From positions 4,786,001-4,850,000 of the forward strand of contig NZ_CP069354.1 in NCBI RefSeq assembly GCF_016864375.1: a stretch of 64,000 bases of DNA, in the 5' to 3' direction. Shown piece after piece: positions 40,463 to 48,719 of this stretch. Below the pieces are notes generated by a model. The model was not told the origin of the DNA, made no database searches, and was given only the letters and a program-made list of their open reading frames with translations. The position numbers and the translations under genes were made by a program. Numbering within the stretch: position 1 is the first letter of the stretch; the number at the start of each line of letters is the position of its first letter. This stretch comes from Microvirga sp. VF16. GTDB lineage: Bacteria > Pseudomonadota > Alphaproteobacteria > Rhizobiales > Beijerinckiaceae.

Positions 40463-42040
40463 ATGATCAATCGCCGCCGCTTCCTCCAAACAGCAACCGC
40501 CACCGCCGCCCTTGCCGCGCAAGGCTTTTCCGGTGAGGCACTGGCGCAGCAAAGCCTGAAAATGGGGGCCCCTGCCCCGTTCTCGTTCGAGGATTTGAGG
40601 AAGCGGGCGCAGAACATGGCGCGCTCGGCCTATGTGGCGCCGCCGAGCCCTTCGCCCGAGATCCTGTACCAAATCGACTACGACGCCCACGGCAAGATCA
40701 AGTTCAAGACGGATCTGGCGCTCTGGGCCAACGGCCCCAGCGAGTTCCCCGTCACCTTCTTCCATCTTGGCCGCTTTTTCCAGAAGCCGGTGCGCATGCA
40801 CGTGGTCGAGGGCGGCCGGGCCCGCGAGATCATCTACGACAGCGATTATTTCGACATGCCGGCGGATTCGCCCGCCCATAAGCTGCCGGACAATTCGGGC
40901 TTTGCCGGCTTCCGCTTCCAAGAAGCCCGTAACGGCAAGCTCGACTGGCGTAAGAACGACTGGGTTGCCTTCCTCGGCGCCTCTTACTTCCGCGCCATCG
41001 GCGAGTTGTTCCAATACGGCCTCTCCGCCCGTGGCCTCGCCGTAGACGTGGCGGTCTTCGGGAAGAATGAGGAATTCCCCGACTTCACCCATATCTATTT
41101 CGAGACGCCGCAGCCGGGTTCGAACACGGTCACAGTCTATGCCCTGCTCGATGGCCCGAGCGTTGCCGGCGCCTACCGCTTCGTCATGCAGCGGGCGGCA
41201 GCCGTCATCATGGATATCGACAGCGCCGTCTACATGCGCCAGGACGTGAGCCGGCTCGGCCTCGCGCCGCTGACCTCCATGTACTGGTACTCGGAGAAGT
41301 CGAAGACCACCGCCGTCGACTGGCGCCCTGAGATTCACGACTCGGACGGGCTCGCCATGTGGACGGGCATGGGCGAGCGGATCTGGCGCCCGCTCAACAA
41401 CCCGCCGCGCATCATCACCTCGGCCTTCACCGACGAGAACCCGAAGGGGTTCGGCCTGCTCCAGCGCGACCGGAACTTCGACCATTATCTCGACGGCGTC
41501 TATTACGACCGCCGCCCCTCCCTCTGGATCGAGCCGCAGGGCGGCTGGGGCCGGGGCTCGATCCAACTGGTCGAGATCCCAACCGACGACGAGATCCACG
41601 ACAACATCGTGGCCATGTGGGTGCCGTCCGAACCGGTGCGCGCGGGCCAGGCCATCGAGCTGCGCTATCGCATGCATTGGGCGGCGGACGAACCTTATCC
41701 GACGCCGCTCGCGCGGGTCATCGCCACCCGCCTCGGCAACGGCGGACAGGCCGGCACCAACCGGCCGAAGGGCGTGCGCAAGTTCATGGTGGAGTTCATC
41801 GGCCAGCCCCTGACCAAGCTGCCGAGCGGCGTGATCCCGAAGCCCGTGCTCAGTGCCTCCCGCGGTGAATTCTCGAACATCCTGACCGAGGCCGTGCCGA
41901 ACAACGTGCCTGGGCACTGGCGCACCCAGTTCGACCTCACCGCGACCGGAACCGAGCCGGTGGAGATGCGCTGCTACCTGCGCAATGAGAACGAGGTGTT
42001 AAGCGAAACCTGGCTCTACCAATACCACCCTACGTTCTGA
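40463..42040 (+). CDS. Periplasmic glucan biosynthesis protein, OpgG/OpgD family (paralogue 1)
   Basis: 525 residues from the start used here; an ATG 12 bases upstream is equally possible. A twin-arginine signal (NRRRFLQTATATAALAA) is present, as in OpgD. The MdoG domain covers most of the protein: FSFEDLRKRAQNMA, VAFLGASYFRAIGELFQYGLSARGLA, RPEIHDSDGLAMWTGMGERIWRPLNNP and FGLLQRDRNF. Proteins of this family shape or cap osmoregulated periplasmic glucans. No OpgH glucosyltransferase is adjacent. A homologue lies at 52763-54334. Confidence 0.92.
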   Translation: MINRRRFLQTATATAALAAQGFSGEALAQQSLKMGAPAPFSFEDLRKRAQNMARSAYVAPPSPSPEILYQIDYDAHGKIKFKTDLALWANGPSEFPVTFFHLGRFFQKPVRMHVVEGGRAREIIYDSDYFDMPADSPAHKLPDNSGFAGFRFQEARNGKLDWRKNDWVAFLGASYFRAIGELFQYGLSARGLAVDVAVFGKNEEFPDFTHIYFETPQPGSNTVTVYALLDGPSVAGAYRFVMQRAAAVIMDIDSAVYMRQDVSRLGLAPLTSMYWYSEKSKTTAVDWRPEIHDSDGLAMWTGMGERIWRPLNNPPRIITSAFTDENPKGFGLLQRDRNFDHYLDGVYYDRRPSLWIEPQGGWGRGSIQLVEIPTDDEIHDNIVAMWVPSEPVRAGQAIELRYRMHWAADEPYPTPLARVIATRLGNGGQAGTNRPKGVRKFMVEFIGQPLTKLPSGVIPKPVLSASRGEFSNILTEAVPNNVPGHWRTQFDLTATGTEPVEMRCYLRNENEVLSETWLYQYHPTF

Positions 42041-42054
42041 AATATCTTCAAATA

Positions 42055-42098
42055 AACCATATGGTTGATAGGGGCGTATAAAATACTATACGCCCCTA
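42055..42098. promoter_or_regulatory. Two adjacent perfect palindromes before the zinc-type operon
   Basis: AACCATATGGTT (42055-42066) is followed by TAGGGGCGTATA-AAATAC-TATACGCCCCTA (42069-42098), a 12-bp perfect inverted repeat around a 6-bp spacer. They sit 35-78 bp before the first gene of the block. Either could be an operator for a metal regulator such as Zur, although neither matches the usual alphaproteobacterial Zur box; the second could also end the upstream glucan-gene transcript, though it has no T run. Confidence 0.5.
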
Positions 42099-42132
42099 GA
42101 AATGCCGGCTGATCCGGTTTATGTAAGGGGCC

Positions 42133-42294
42133 ATGTCGCATGGCCACCACCATCATCACCATACCCACGAGCATCGGGCGATTGCCGCCGCTCCGACCTT
42201 CTCGCTGCTGCGCCTGTCGGCCGGGCAGCGTCTGATCGCCGCCGCCGCCCTCCTGCTTGTCCTGTGGCTGCTGGTCCTTGCGGTGATGGGGTAA
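42133..42294 (+). CDS. 53-residue His-rich single-span membrane protein
   Basis: MSHGHHHHHHTHEHRAI at the N-terminus gives nine His in the first 14 residues. A single hydrophobic helix fills about residues 34-52 (LIAAAALLLVLWLLVLAVM). The frame ends 3 bases before the ATG of the zinc-type ABC ATPase, so it is probably the first gene of that operon. An AAGGGG precedes the ATG at short spacing. It could hold or relay Zn2+ at the membrane. No known family was recognised. Confidence 0.72.
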   Translation: MSHGHHHHHHTHEHRAIAAAPTFSLLRLSAGQRLIAAAALLLVLWLLVLAVMG

Positions 42295-42297
42295 CGC

Positions 42298-43047
42298 ATG
42301 CCGTCCAGATCGACCGCCATCCGCTTCGACGAGGTCACCTTAGGCTATGACCGCAGGCCGGCCGTGCATCACCTCGACGGCGATATCCCGGCCGGCAGCC
42401 TGATGGCCGTGGTCGGGCCCAACGGGGCCGGCAAATCCACTCTGCTCAAGGGTATCGTCGGCACGTTGAAGCCCCTCGAAGGCCATATCCGCCTGAAGGG
42501 CTCGGCTTCCGGCATCGCCTACCTGCCCCAGGCGGCCGAGATAGACCGGTCCTTCCCGCTCTCGGTCTACGATCTCGTCGCCATGGGCCTCTGGTCCCGC
42601 TCCGGCCTCTTCGGCGGCATTTCCCGGCGCGACCGCACGAGGATCGAGCAGGCTCTGGCGGCGGTAGGCCTCATCGGCTTTGAGCGGCGCCCGATCTCGA
42701 CCCTGTCGGGCGGGCAGATGCAGCGGGCGCTCTTCGCGCGGCTCCTCCTTCAGGACGCCCCCGTGATCCTGCTTGACGAACCCTTCACCGCCATCGACGC
42801 CAAGACGACCGCCGATCTGCTCGACCTCGTCCGCCGCTGGCATGACGAATCCCGTACGGTGGTTGCGGTCCTGCACGACCTCGACATGGTCAAGCGCACC
42901 TTCCCGCAGACCTTGCTGATCGCCCGCGAGCCCGTGGCCTGGGGCGAGACGATGAACGTATTGAGTGCCGAGAATCTTTTGAAGGCCCGGCGCATGGTCG
43001 AGGCATACGATCCGCACGCGGATGTATGCCACCGCAACGTCGCGTAA
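42298..43047 (+). CDS. Zinc/manganese-type ABC transporter ATP-binding protein
   Basis: 249 residues. Walker A GPNGAGKST (40-48), signature LSGGQMQRALFARLLLQ (about 140), Walker B VILLDEPFTAID and the switch His in VLHDLDMV are intact. Sequence and context fit the ZnuC/AztA group that powers metal uptake. The start is 3 bases after the His-rich small ORF; the permease gene follows after 12 bases. Confidence 0.9.
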   Translation: MPSRSTAIRFDEVTLGYDRRPAVHHLDGDIPAGSLMAVVGPNGAGKSTLLKGIVGTLKPLEGHIRLKGSASGIAYLPQAAEIDRSFPLSVYDLVAMGLWSRSGLFGGISRRDRTRIEQALAAVGLIGFERRPISTLSGGQMQRALFARLLLQDAPVILLDEPFTAIDAKTTADLLDLVRRWHDESRTVVAVLHDLDMVKRTFPQTLLIAREPVAWGETMNVLSAENLLKARRMVEAYDPHADVCHRNVA

Positions 43048-43059
43048 GAGCGCCCGCCC

Positions 43060-43926
43060 ATGCTCGACCTGCTTTATACGCCTTTCTCCGAATTCGAGTT
43101 CATGCAGCGCGCCCTCGTGGGCGTGATCGCCATCGCCCTGGGCGGCGGCCCGGTCGGCGTTTTCCTGATGCTGCGCCGTATGAGCCTCACCGGCGATGCC
43201 ATGGCGCATGCGATCCTGCCCGGCGCGGCCGTCGGCTATCTCGTCGCCGGCCTTTCGCTGCCGGCCATGACCATCGGCGGCTTGTTTGCTGGCGTCATCG
43301 TCGCGGTTGCGGCGGGCCTTGTCTCACGCTTCACGTCATTGAAGGAGGATGCCTCTCTGGCAGCCTTCTACCTGCTGTCTCTGGCACTCGGTGTCACCAT
43401 CGTGTCGCTGCGCGGCTCGAATGTGGACCTGCTGCACGTGCTCTTCGGCACGGTACTGGCGCTCGATGACAACACGCTGCTTCTGATCGCCTCCATTTCC
43501 ACCATCACTGTGCTGGCGCTGGCCGTGCTCTACCGCCCGCTCGTGCTTGAATGCGTGGACCCGGTCTTCCTGCGTTCCGTGAGCCATGCCGGCACGCCAA
43601 CGCATCTGATCTTCTTAGGCCTCGTCGTCATGAACCTCGTCGGAGGATTTCATGCGCTCGGAACCCTGCTGGCGGTCGGCATGATGATGCTGCCTGCCGC
43701 CGCGTCCCGCTTCTGGACCAACGACATCACCATGATGATGCTGGTCTCCGTCGTCATCGGCATCGTCTCGGGATTGAGCGGCCTGCTGCTCTCGTTCCAT
43801 GCGGAACTGCCCGCGGGGCCGGCGATCATCCTCTCGGCGGGTGCCTTCTATGTGATCTCCCTCGTGCTGGGGCGCGAGGGCGGCCTGCTGTGGCTCGCAT
43901 GGCCCGGCAAGCACCTGGAAGCCTGA
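43060..43926 (+). CDS. Zinc/manganese-type ABC transporter permease (ABC-3 family)
   Basis: 288 residues with about eight hydrophobic segments. MRRMSLTGDAMAHAILPGAAVGYLVAG and HALGTLLAVGMMMLPAAASRFW are typical of the ZnuB/AztB/MntB family. It forms the membrane channel for the metal passed by the downstream-encoded binding protein. 24 bases separate it from that gene. Confidence 0.92.
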   Translation: MLDLLYTPFSEFEFMQRALVGVIAIALGGGPVGVFLMLRRMSLTGDAMAHAILPGAAVGYLVAGLSLPAMTIGGLFAGVIVAVAAGLVSRFTSLKEDASLAAFYLLSLALGVTIVSLRGSNVDLLHVLFGTVLALDDNTLLLIASISTITVLALAVLYRPLVLECVDPVFLRSVSHAGTPTHLIFLGLVVMNLVGGFHALGTLLAVGMMMLPAAASRFWTNDITMMMLVSVVIGIVSGLSGLLLSFHAELPAGPAIILSAGAFYVISLVLGREGGLLWLAWPGKHLEA

Positions 43927-43950
43927 CCTCCTTCATAAGGATCAAGACCC

Positions 43951-44874
43951 ATGCTGACGCGAAGAGCTGCCGTATCCCTTCTGGCCGGATGCCTCACCCT
44001 TGCCGCATCGTCGCTGCCGGTGGCGGCGCAGAACGCCGACAAGCTGAAGGTGGTCGCGACCTTCTCGATCCTCGGCGACATGGTGCGCAACGTGGGCGGC
44101 GAGCGCGTCGAGGTCGCCACCCTCGTCGGCCCGAACGGCGATGCGCATGTCTATTCGCCGACGCCGGCCGATGGACGGCGCCTGTCTGAGGCGACAATCG
44201 TCTTCACCAACGGCCTGAAATTCGAGGGCTGGATCGACCGTCTCGTGAAATCCTCCGGTACCAAGGCCGTGAAGGTCGAGGCCGCCAAAGGTGTGAAGCC
44301 TCTGAAGAGTGACGATGAAGGCCACGGGCATGATCACGGCCATGGCGGCGCTGATCCCCATGCCTGGCAGAGCATCGGCAATGCGAAGATTTACGTCGTC
44401 GGCATTCGAGATGCGCTGATCGCCGCGGATGAAGCGGGCAAGGCGACATACGAGGCCAATGCGAGCGCCTATCTCAAGCAGCTCGATGCGTTGGACGCCG
44501 AGGTGAAGAGCCTCGTCGCCGGCATTCCTGCCGAGCGTCGCAGAATCATCACCTCCCATGACGCCTTCCGCTATTTCGAGGAGGCCTATGGCATCGACTT
44601 CGTCGCCCCCCAGGGCGTCTCCACCGAGTCGGAGGCCTCGGCCAAGGACGTGGCCCGCATCATCCAGCAGATCAAGCGCGAGAAGATCGCCGCAATCTTC
44701 GTGGAGAACGTCTCCGATATCCGCCTGATGGAGCGCATCGCCAAGGAAACCGGCGCGAAGATCGGCTCCAAGGTCTATTCCGACGCGCTCTCGGACGGCA
44801 ACGGCCCAGCTGCCACTTACATTGACATGATGAGACACAATATAAGGGCTTTCAGCACGGCTCTGTCGAGCTGA
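43951..44874 (+). CDS. Zinc-type ABC transporter substrate-binding protein (ZnuA/AztC-like)
   Basis: 307 residues. Signal peptide to about VAAQ (residue 27). The cluster A-I metal site is complete: His66 (GDAHVYSPTPAD), His137 (DPHAW), His203 (SHDAF) and Asp278 (YSDAL). An acidic/His loop EGHGHDHGHGG (123-133) is the marker of zinc-selective members. It captures Zn2+ in the periplasm. Last of the ABC operon genes, then a palindrome. Confidence 0.93.
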   Translation: MLTRRAAVSLLAGCLTLAASSLPVAAQNADKLKVVATFSILGDMVRNVGGERVEVATLVGPNGDAHVYSPTPADGRRLSEATIVFTNGLKFEGWIDRLVKSSGTKAVKVEAAKGVKPLKSDDEGHGHDHGHGGADPHAWQSIGNAKIYVVGIRDALIAADEAGKATYEANASAYLKQLDALDAEVKSLVAGIPAERRRIITSHDAFRYFEEAYGIDFVAPQGVSTESEASAKDVARIIQQIKREKIAAIFVENVSDIRLMERIAKETGAKIGSKVYSDALSDGNGPAATYIDMMRHNIRAFSTALSS

Positions 44875-44900
44875 AGGTCCCCTATCGCTGAATCGCTTAG

Positions 44901-45001
44901 GTCATTCCCGGCGAGCGCAGCGAGGGAAGGGAATCCAGATAGGGTTCGTACTGGAATCTGGATCCCCTTCCCGGCCTGCCGTGCAGGCCGCCGGGGATGA
45001 C
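44901..45001. repeat. Intergenic palindromic element, GTCATTCC family
   Basis: Starts GTCATTCCCGGCGAGCG and ends GCCGGGGATGAC; inside, GGAATCCAGAT mirrors ATCTGGAT. Similar elements occur at 54351, 60445 and 28276. It separates the ABC operon from the GTPase gene. Confidence 0.75.
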
Positions 45002-45024
45002 ACACACATATTCTGGAAACTCCG

Positions 45025-45987
45025 ATGACCGACAAGATTCCCGTCACCGTCCTCACAGGCTATCTCGGCGCCGGCAAGACCACGCTTCTCAACCGCATCC
45101 TCACCGAGCAGCACGGCAAGAAATACGCCGTGATCGTCAACGAGTTCGGCGAGATCGGCATCGACAACGAGCTCGTCGTCGGCGCCGACGAGGAAGTATT
45201 CGAGATGAACAACGGTTGCATCTGCTGCACCGTGCGCGGCGACCTGATCCGCATCCTCGACGGACTGATGAAGCGTAAGGGCAAGTTCGACGCCATCATC
45301 GTCGAGACCACCGGTCTTGCCGATCCGGCTCCCGTGGCTCAGACCTTCTTCATGGACCAGGACGTGTCCGACACCGCGCGGCTCGACGCGGTGGTGACGG
45401 TGGCGGACGCCAAGTGGCTCTCCGACCGGCTGAAGGATGCGCCCGAGGCCAAGAACCAGATCGCCTTCGCGGACGTGATCATCCTCAACAAGATCGATCT
45501 CGTCTCCGAGGGGGAACTGGAAGAGGTCGAGGCGCGCATCCGCGCCATCAATCCCTACGCCAAGGTCCACCGGACCCAGAACTGCGCCATCCCGATCTCG
45601 GAAGTCCTCGACCGCAAGGCCTTCGATCTCGACCGCATCATCGAGCTCGAGCCCGACTTCCTGGAGGAAGGCCATCACCATCATCACGACGAGGAGATGC
45701 AGTCCGTCTCCGTCGCCATCGATGGCGAAGTGGATCCGGAGAAGTTCATGCCGTGGATCTCGAACCTGACCCAGGTCGAAGGGCCGAACATCCTGCGCTG
45801 CAAGGGCATCGTCGCGTTCCCGAACGAGCCGAAGCGCTTTGTCTTCCAGGGCGTGCACATGATCCTCGACGGCGACGTGCAAGGCGAGTGGAAGCCGGGC
45901 GAGAAGCACACTTCCAAGGTGGTCTTCATCGGCCGCGACCTGAACGAGAAGGCGATCAAGGAAGGGTTCTTGGCCTGCGCGGCTTAA
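45025..45987 (+). CDS. COG0523 (CobW/ZNG1-type) metal GTPase
   Basis: 320 residues. Walker A GYLGAGKTT (12-20), the metal-binding CxCC motif NGCICC (65-68), NKID guanine site (155-158), a run of five His (217-221, EEGHHHHHDEE), and a CobW C-terminal domain. Such GTPases insert or hand metals (Zn, Co or Ni) to client proteins; the His run and position after a zinc-type importer suggest zinc. A palindrome separates it from the ABC genes, so it may have its own promoter. Confidence 0.92.
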   Translation: MTDKIPVTVLTGYLGAGKTTLLNRILTEQHGKKYAVIVNEFGEIGIDNELVVGADEEVFEMNNGCICCTVRGDLIRILDGLMKRKGKFDAIIVETTGLADPAPVAQTFFMDQDVSDTARLDAVVTVADAKWLSDRLKDAPEAKNQIAFADVIILNKIDLVSEGELEEVEARIRAINPYAKVHRTQNCAIPISEVLDRKAFDLDRIIELEPDFLEEGHHHHHDEEMQSVSVAIDGEVDPEKFMPWISNLTQVEGPNILRCKGIVAFPNEPKRFVFQGVHMILDGDVQGEWKPGEKHTSKVVFIGRDLNEKAIKEGFLACAA

Positions 45988-46012
45988 AACAGCCGTCTGA
46001 CGGCCTCGGGGC

Positions 46013-46264
46013 TCAGCCCGGGGCCAGGCCTGCCCGCAACATGCAGTCGCGCACGTGGGCCCTGCGGGCGGCGATGATCTGGTTGCGGGCATCCTCACCC
46101 ATGCCGATGCCCCGGCTGCTCGTCCTGTAGATCAGGTTCGCTTCCTGCTGGCAGGCGGCCTTCTGCGCCTCCCTCGCGGAGGATTCTGCGCTCTGCTCCT
46201 GGGCCGACACCTGCGCCGACAGGACACCTGCAAGGGCAAAGGTCGCCAAAGCCAGAACTCGCAT
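46013..46264 (-). CDS. Small secreted protein with two cysteines
   Basis: 83 residues. A signal peptide ends at about QVSAQ (residue 22). The mature part is Ala/Arg/Gln-rich, with Cys at about 38 and 74 that could form one disulfide. No known family was recognised. It is antisense-oriented between the GTPase and WD40 genes and may be unrelated to zinc. Confidence 0.7.
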   Translation of the reverse strand: MRVLALATFALAGVLSAQVSAQEQSAESSAREAQKAACQQEANLIYRTSSRGIGMGEDARNQIIAARRAHVRDCMLRAGLAPG

Positions 46265-46440
46265 TCAATCACTCCGTTTTTGAGCGCGTAGTCTCAGGCA
46301 ATAAGCTGGAACGGGCTACGGCTCAGAAGTCCTAATCCTGGGGCTCATTGGTAGATCACCGCCTTTGAGAAATTCGTGATGCCCCTGCCCGCAACCGGCC
46401 AAACTATGTTATGGGCAGCGCGCATGAAGGGATCGTTTTG

Positions 46441-47448
46441 ATGAGTACTGGAACCGCTCCGTCCTTGACCCAGAATGTGGCGCCCGTGACGGCGGGCGCG
46501 CATGTCACGGCCATCGGCTGGCTCAAAGGCACGGCCGCCTTCGGTCTCGGCGACGGCGGCGTTCTTCTCAGCAAGGACGGAGAAAGCCATCGTGTCGAGG
46601 CTCATCCCGACGCGGGCGTTATGGCGGCGGCGAGCGACGGCGAGCGCTTCGTGACTGGCGGAGACGACGGCCGCGTCGTCGTTACCGGCGCTGACGGTTC
46701 CACGAAGACCCTGGCCGAGACCAAGGGAGCCTGGATCGACTCGCTTGCCGTCAATGCCGGCGGCGCCTTCGCCTATGGCGCCGGCAAGCGCGTGATCGCT
46801 CGCGACGACAAGGGCCGGGAGAAGACTCTTGAAGTGCCCTCCGCCGCGCGCGGCCTCGCCTTCGCGCCCAAGGGCTACCGGCTGGCGATTTCCCATTACA
46901 ACGGCGCGACGCTCTGGTTTCCCAACGTGGAAGCCAAACCCGAGGCGCTTGAATGGAAGGGCTCGCATCTCGACGTTACCTGGTCACCGGATGCCCGCTT
47001 CGTCGTGACCTCCATGCAGGAGAACGCGCTTCACGGCTGGCGGCTCATCCCCGACAAGGGCCACATGCGAATGAGCGGCTATCCGTCGAAGACGCGCTCC
47101 CTGTCCTGGTCGGGCGACGGCAAGTGGCTCGCCACCTCCGGCGCCGAAGCGGCCATCATCTGGCCGTTCGAATCAAAGGAAGGCCCCATGGGCAAGGCGC
47201 CGCGGGAATGCGGTGTACGTCCGGCCAAGGTCAGCCGTGTGGCTTTCCATCCCAACACCTATGTGCTGGCGGTGGGCTACGAGGATGGCTGCATCCTGCT
47301 CATCCGTCTCAACGATGCCTCCGAGCTTCTTGTCCGCCCCGCCGTCAAGGACAGCGGGATTACGGCCATGGCCTGGGACAAGGGGGGCAAACGCCTCGCC
47401 TTCGGCTGCGAGGATGGTCAGGCTGGCATCCTGACCCTGCCGACGTGA
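46441..47448 (+). CDS. WD40-repeat beta-propeller protein, cytoplasmic
   Basis: 335 residues with about seven or eight WD-like blades, for example WSPDARFVVTSMQENALHGWRL, WSGDGKWLATSGAEAAIIWPF, FHPNTYVLAVGYEDGCILLIRL and WDKGGKRLAFGCEDGQAGILTL. No signal peptide, so it is not the exported AztD propeller that serves zinc binding proteins in Paracoccus. It is likely a protein-interaction platform for the neighbouring GTPase. The start at 46441 has AGGGA upstream. The small protein gene behind it overlaps its stop by 4 bases. Confidence 0.85.
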   Translation: MSTGTAPSLTQNVAPVTAGAHVTAIGWLKGTAAFGLGDGGVLLSKDGESHRVEAHPDAGVMAAASDGERFVTGGDDGRVVVTGADGSTKTLAETKGAWIDSLAVNAGGAFAYGAGKRVIARDDKGREKTLEVPSAARGLAFAPKGYRLAISHYNGATLWFPNVEAKPEALEWKGSHLDVTWSPDARFVVTSMQENALHGWRLIPDKGHMRMSGYPSKTRSLSWSGDGKWLATSGAEAAIIWPFESKEGPMGKAPRECGVRPAKVSRVAFHPNTYVLAVGYEDGCILLIRLNDASELLVRPAVKDSGITAMAWDKGGKRLAFGCEDGQAGILTLPT

Positions 47449-47735
47449 GATCGCCCGTGGCTCTGTTCGGTGCCTTCCTGAGAGGGTCCTTCGGTCTGCC
47501 GAAGCCTGACAAGCAGGCCATCGACCGGGTGAAGAATCTCGCCCGTGCGGCTCTTCAGGTCTCGCCGGATACGGCCTTTGCGGTCAACGAGATCGCCTGC
47601 AACGATCCCGGCTGTCCGGGCATCGAGACTGTGATCCTCGTGATGGAGCCGGGCCGGAAGACCAGGGCCCTGAAGGTCCCCAAGGTCCTCGACGAGGTGA
47701 TGGAACAAGATATCCTCAAGGCTCTTGAGCCTTAA
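47445..47735 (+). CDS. Small protein with NDPGCPG motif, coupled to the WD40 gene
   Basis: 96 residues from GTG 47445 (GTGA overlap with the WD40 stop) or 92 from GTG 47457. The core AVNEIACNDPGCPGIETVILVMEPGRKTRALKV contains two Cys six residues apart and a Pro/Gly turn. Similar small proteins, as far as I recall, sit beside COG0523 GTPases in other bacteria, but I cannot name the family. It may be a metal or GTPase accessory. Confidence 0.72.
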   Translation: MRSPVALFGAFLRGSFGLPKPDKQAIDRVKNLARAALQVSPDTAFAVNEIACNDPGCPGIETVILVMEPGRKTRALKVPKVLDEVMEQDILKALEP

Positions 47736-47747
47736 AAGAGGTCAAGC

Positions 47748-48272
47748 TTGTCTCGGGTCGTTCGCATCATTGCATTCGGTTGTGGGCTGTGCGGCGGCAT
47801 CGTCGCCTCGCAAGGCCCGGAATTCGCACAGCAATATCGTCAGCGTCTCGGCGGCGCGATCGACGAGTTGCGACAGGTGATCACACGCTTTGATGCCGAC
47901 GCGCAGGCGAGCGGCGAGACGCGGGAGAGCGCCATTACCCGCCTGCGCTCCAATGCTGACGATTTCGTCAGCCGCCAGGGCACCGCCATGCAGGCCAATG
48001 TGGAGCGCCTGGGCCGGCTTGAGAATCATCGCGGAACCATGATGCAGGCAGGCCCCTTCTCGCGTGTCGCCCTGATGGTGCGCGACGGAGACCAGGATGT
48101 GATGGAGGCGGTCTACCGCGATTTCGAGCCGGCCGTGCCGGTGACGGAAGAAGGCATCCTCTCGACCGCCATCGGCTTCATTGCCGTCTGGGGCGGCGTT
48201 CTTCTTCTGATGGGTTTTCTGCGTAGCCTTTTGCGGAGGCCGCGCGCACGCCGGCAGGAAATACAGGCTTAA
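47748..48272 (+). CDS. DUF2937 family membrane protein
   Basis: 174 residues. An N-terminal hydrophobic segment (RIIAFGCGLCGGIVASQ), a helical middle region (about 25-130) with acidic/basic coiled coil, and a C-terminal helix (IGFIAVWGGVLLLMGFLRSLL) give two membrane anchors around a periplasmic helical domain, the DUF2937 layout. TTG start with AAAGAGG eight bases upstream; no other start fits. Function unknown. Confidence 0.82.
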   Translation: MSRVVRIIAFGCGLCGGIVASQGPEFAQQYRQRLGGAIDELRQVITRFDADAQASGETRESAITRLRSNADDFVSRQGTAMQANVERLGRLENHRGTMMQAGPFSRVALMVRDGDQDVMEAVYRDFEPAVPVTEEGILSTAIGFIAVWGGVLLLMGFLRSLLRRPRARRQEIQA

Positions 48273-48607
48273 GCCTCGCGCTCCGGCTTTCCGGCCAGCA
48301 CCACATAGAATCCCAGACCGTCCTGCGCCGGCAGGGTCTGCAGCCTGTCGATCCAGCCGCGCTTCTTGGCCTCGAGCAGAGCCTTGCCGACCGGCTGGAA
48401 CAGGGTCTCGCCGCCGCCTTTCGGCGGCGGATCGAGACGGATGGCCACTGACTTCGCTGCAGCGAAGCGGCTGCGCTCCAGCATGTCCTGAATCGAGGCC
48501 TCCGCCTTTTCGCGCGAGACGCCCCGCAGGTCGAGCACGCTTCCGGCATCAACGACGCCAAGGCCGCCACGGAGCTTGTTGGCGTAGAATTCCTCGAAAT
48601 GGGGCAT
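48269..48607 (-). CDS. Hypothetical protein with an LDLRGVSREKA motif
   Basis: 112 residues, cytoplasmic, no membrane segment. VLDLRGVSREKAEASIQDMLERS recalls the LDLHG start of Smr domains, but the rest is too short to support that. Its last 4 bases overlap the convergent DUF2937 gene. Function unknown. Confidence 0.7.
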   Translation of the reverse strand: MPHFEEFYANKLRGGLGVVDAGSVLDLRGVSREKAEASIQDMLERSRFAAAKSVAIRLDPPPKGGGETLFQPVGKALLEAKKRGWIDRLQTLPAQDGLGFYVVLAGKPEREA

Positions 48608-48624
48608 CTCAGTTCACTCCAACC

Positions 48625-48711
48625 GTCATGCCCGGACTTGTCCCGGGTATCCACGCCCTGCTTTGTTCAGGAACAGAAGACGTGGATGGCCGGCATACGG
48701 CCGGCCATGAC
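48625..48711. repeat. Intergenic palindrome
   Basis: GTCATGCCCGGACTTGTCCCGGG at the left and CCGGCATACGGCCGGCCATGAC at the right; the centre GTATCCACG/CGTGGAT is also mirrored. It separates two minus-strand genes. Confidence 0.75.
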
Positions 48712-48719
48712 GCGCGTGG

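Noticed and set aside
42133..48272. Whole zinc block as a known AztABCD system
   Set aside because: The propeller here is cytoplasmic (no signal peptide), so it is not an AztD equivalent; only the ABC part is comparable.
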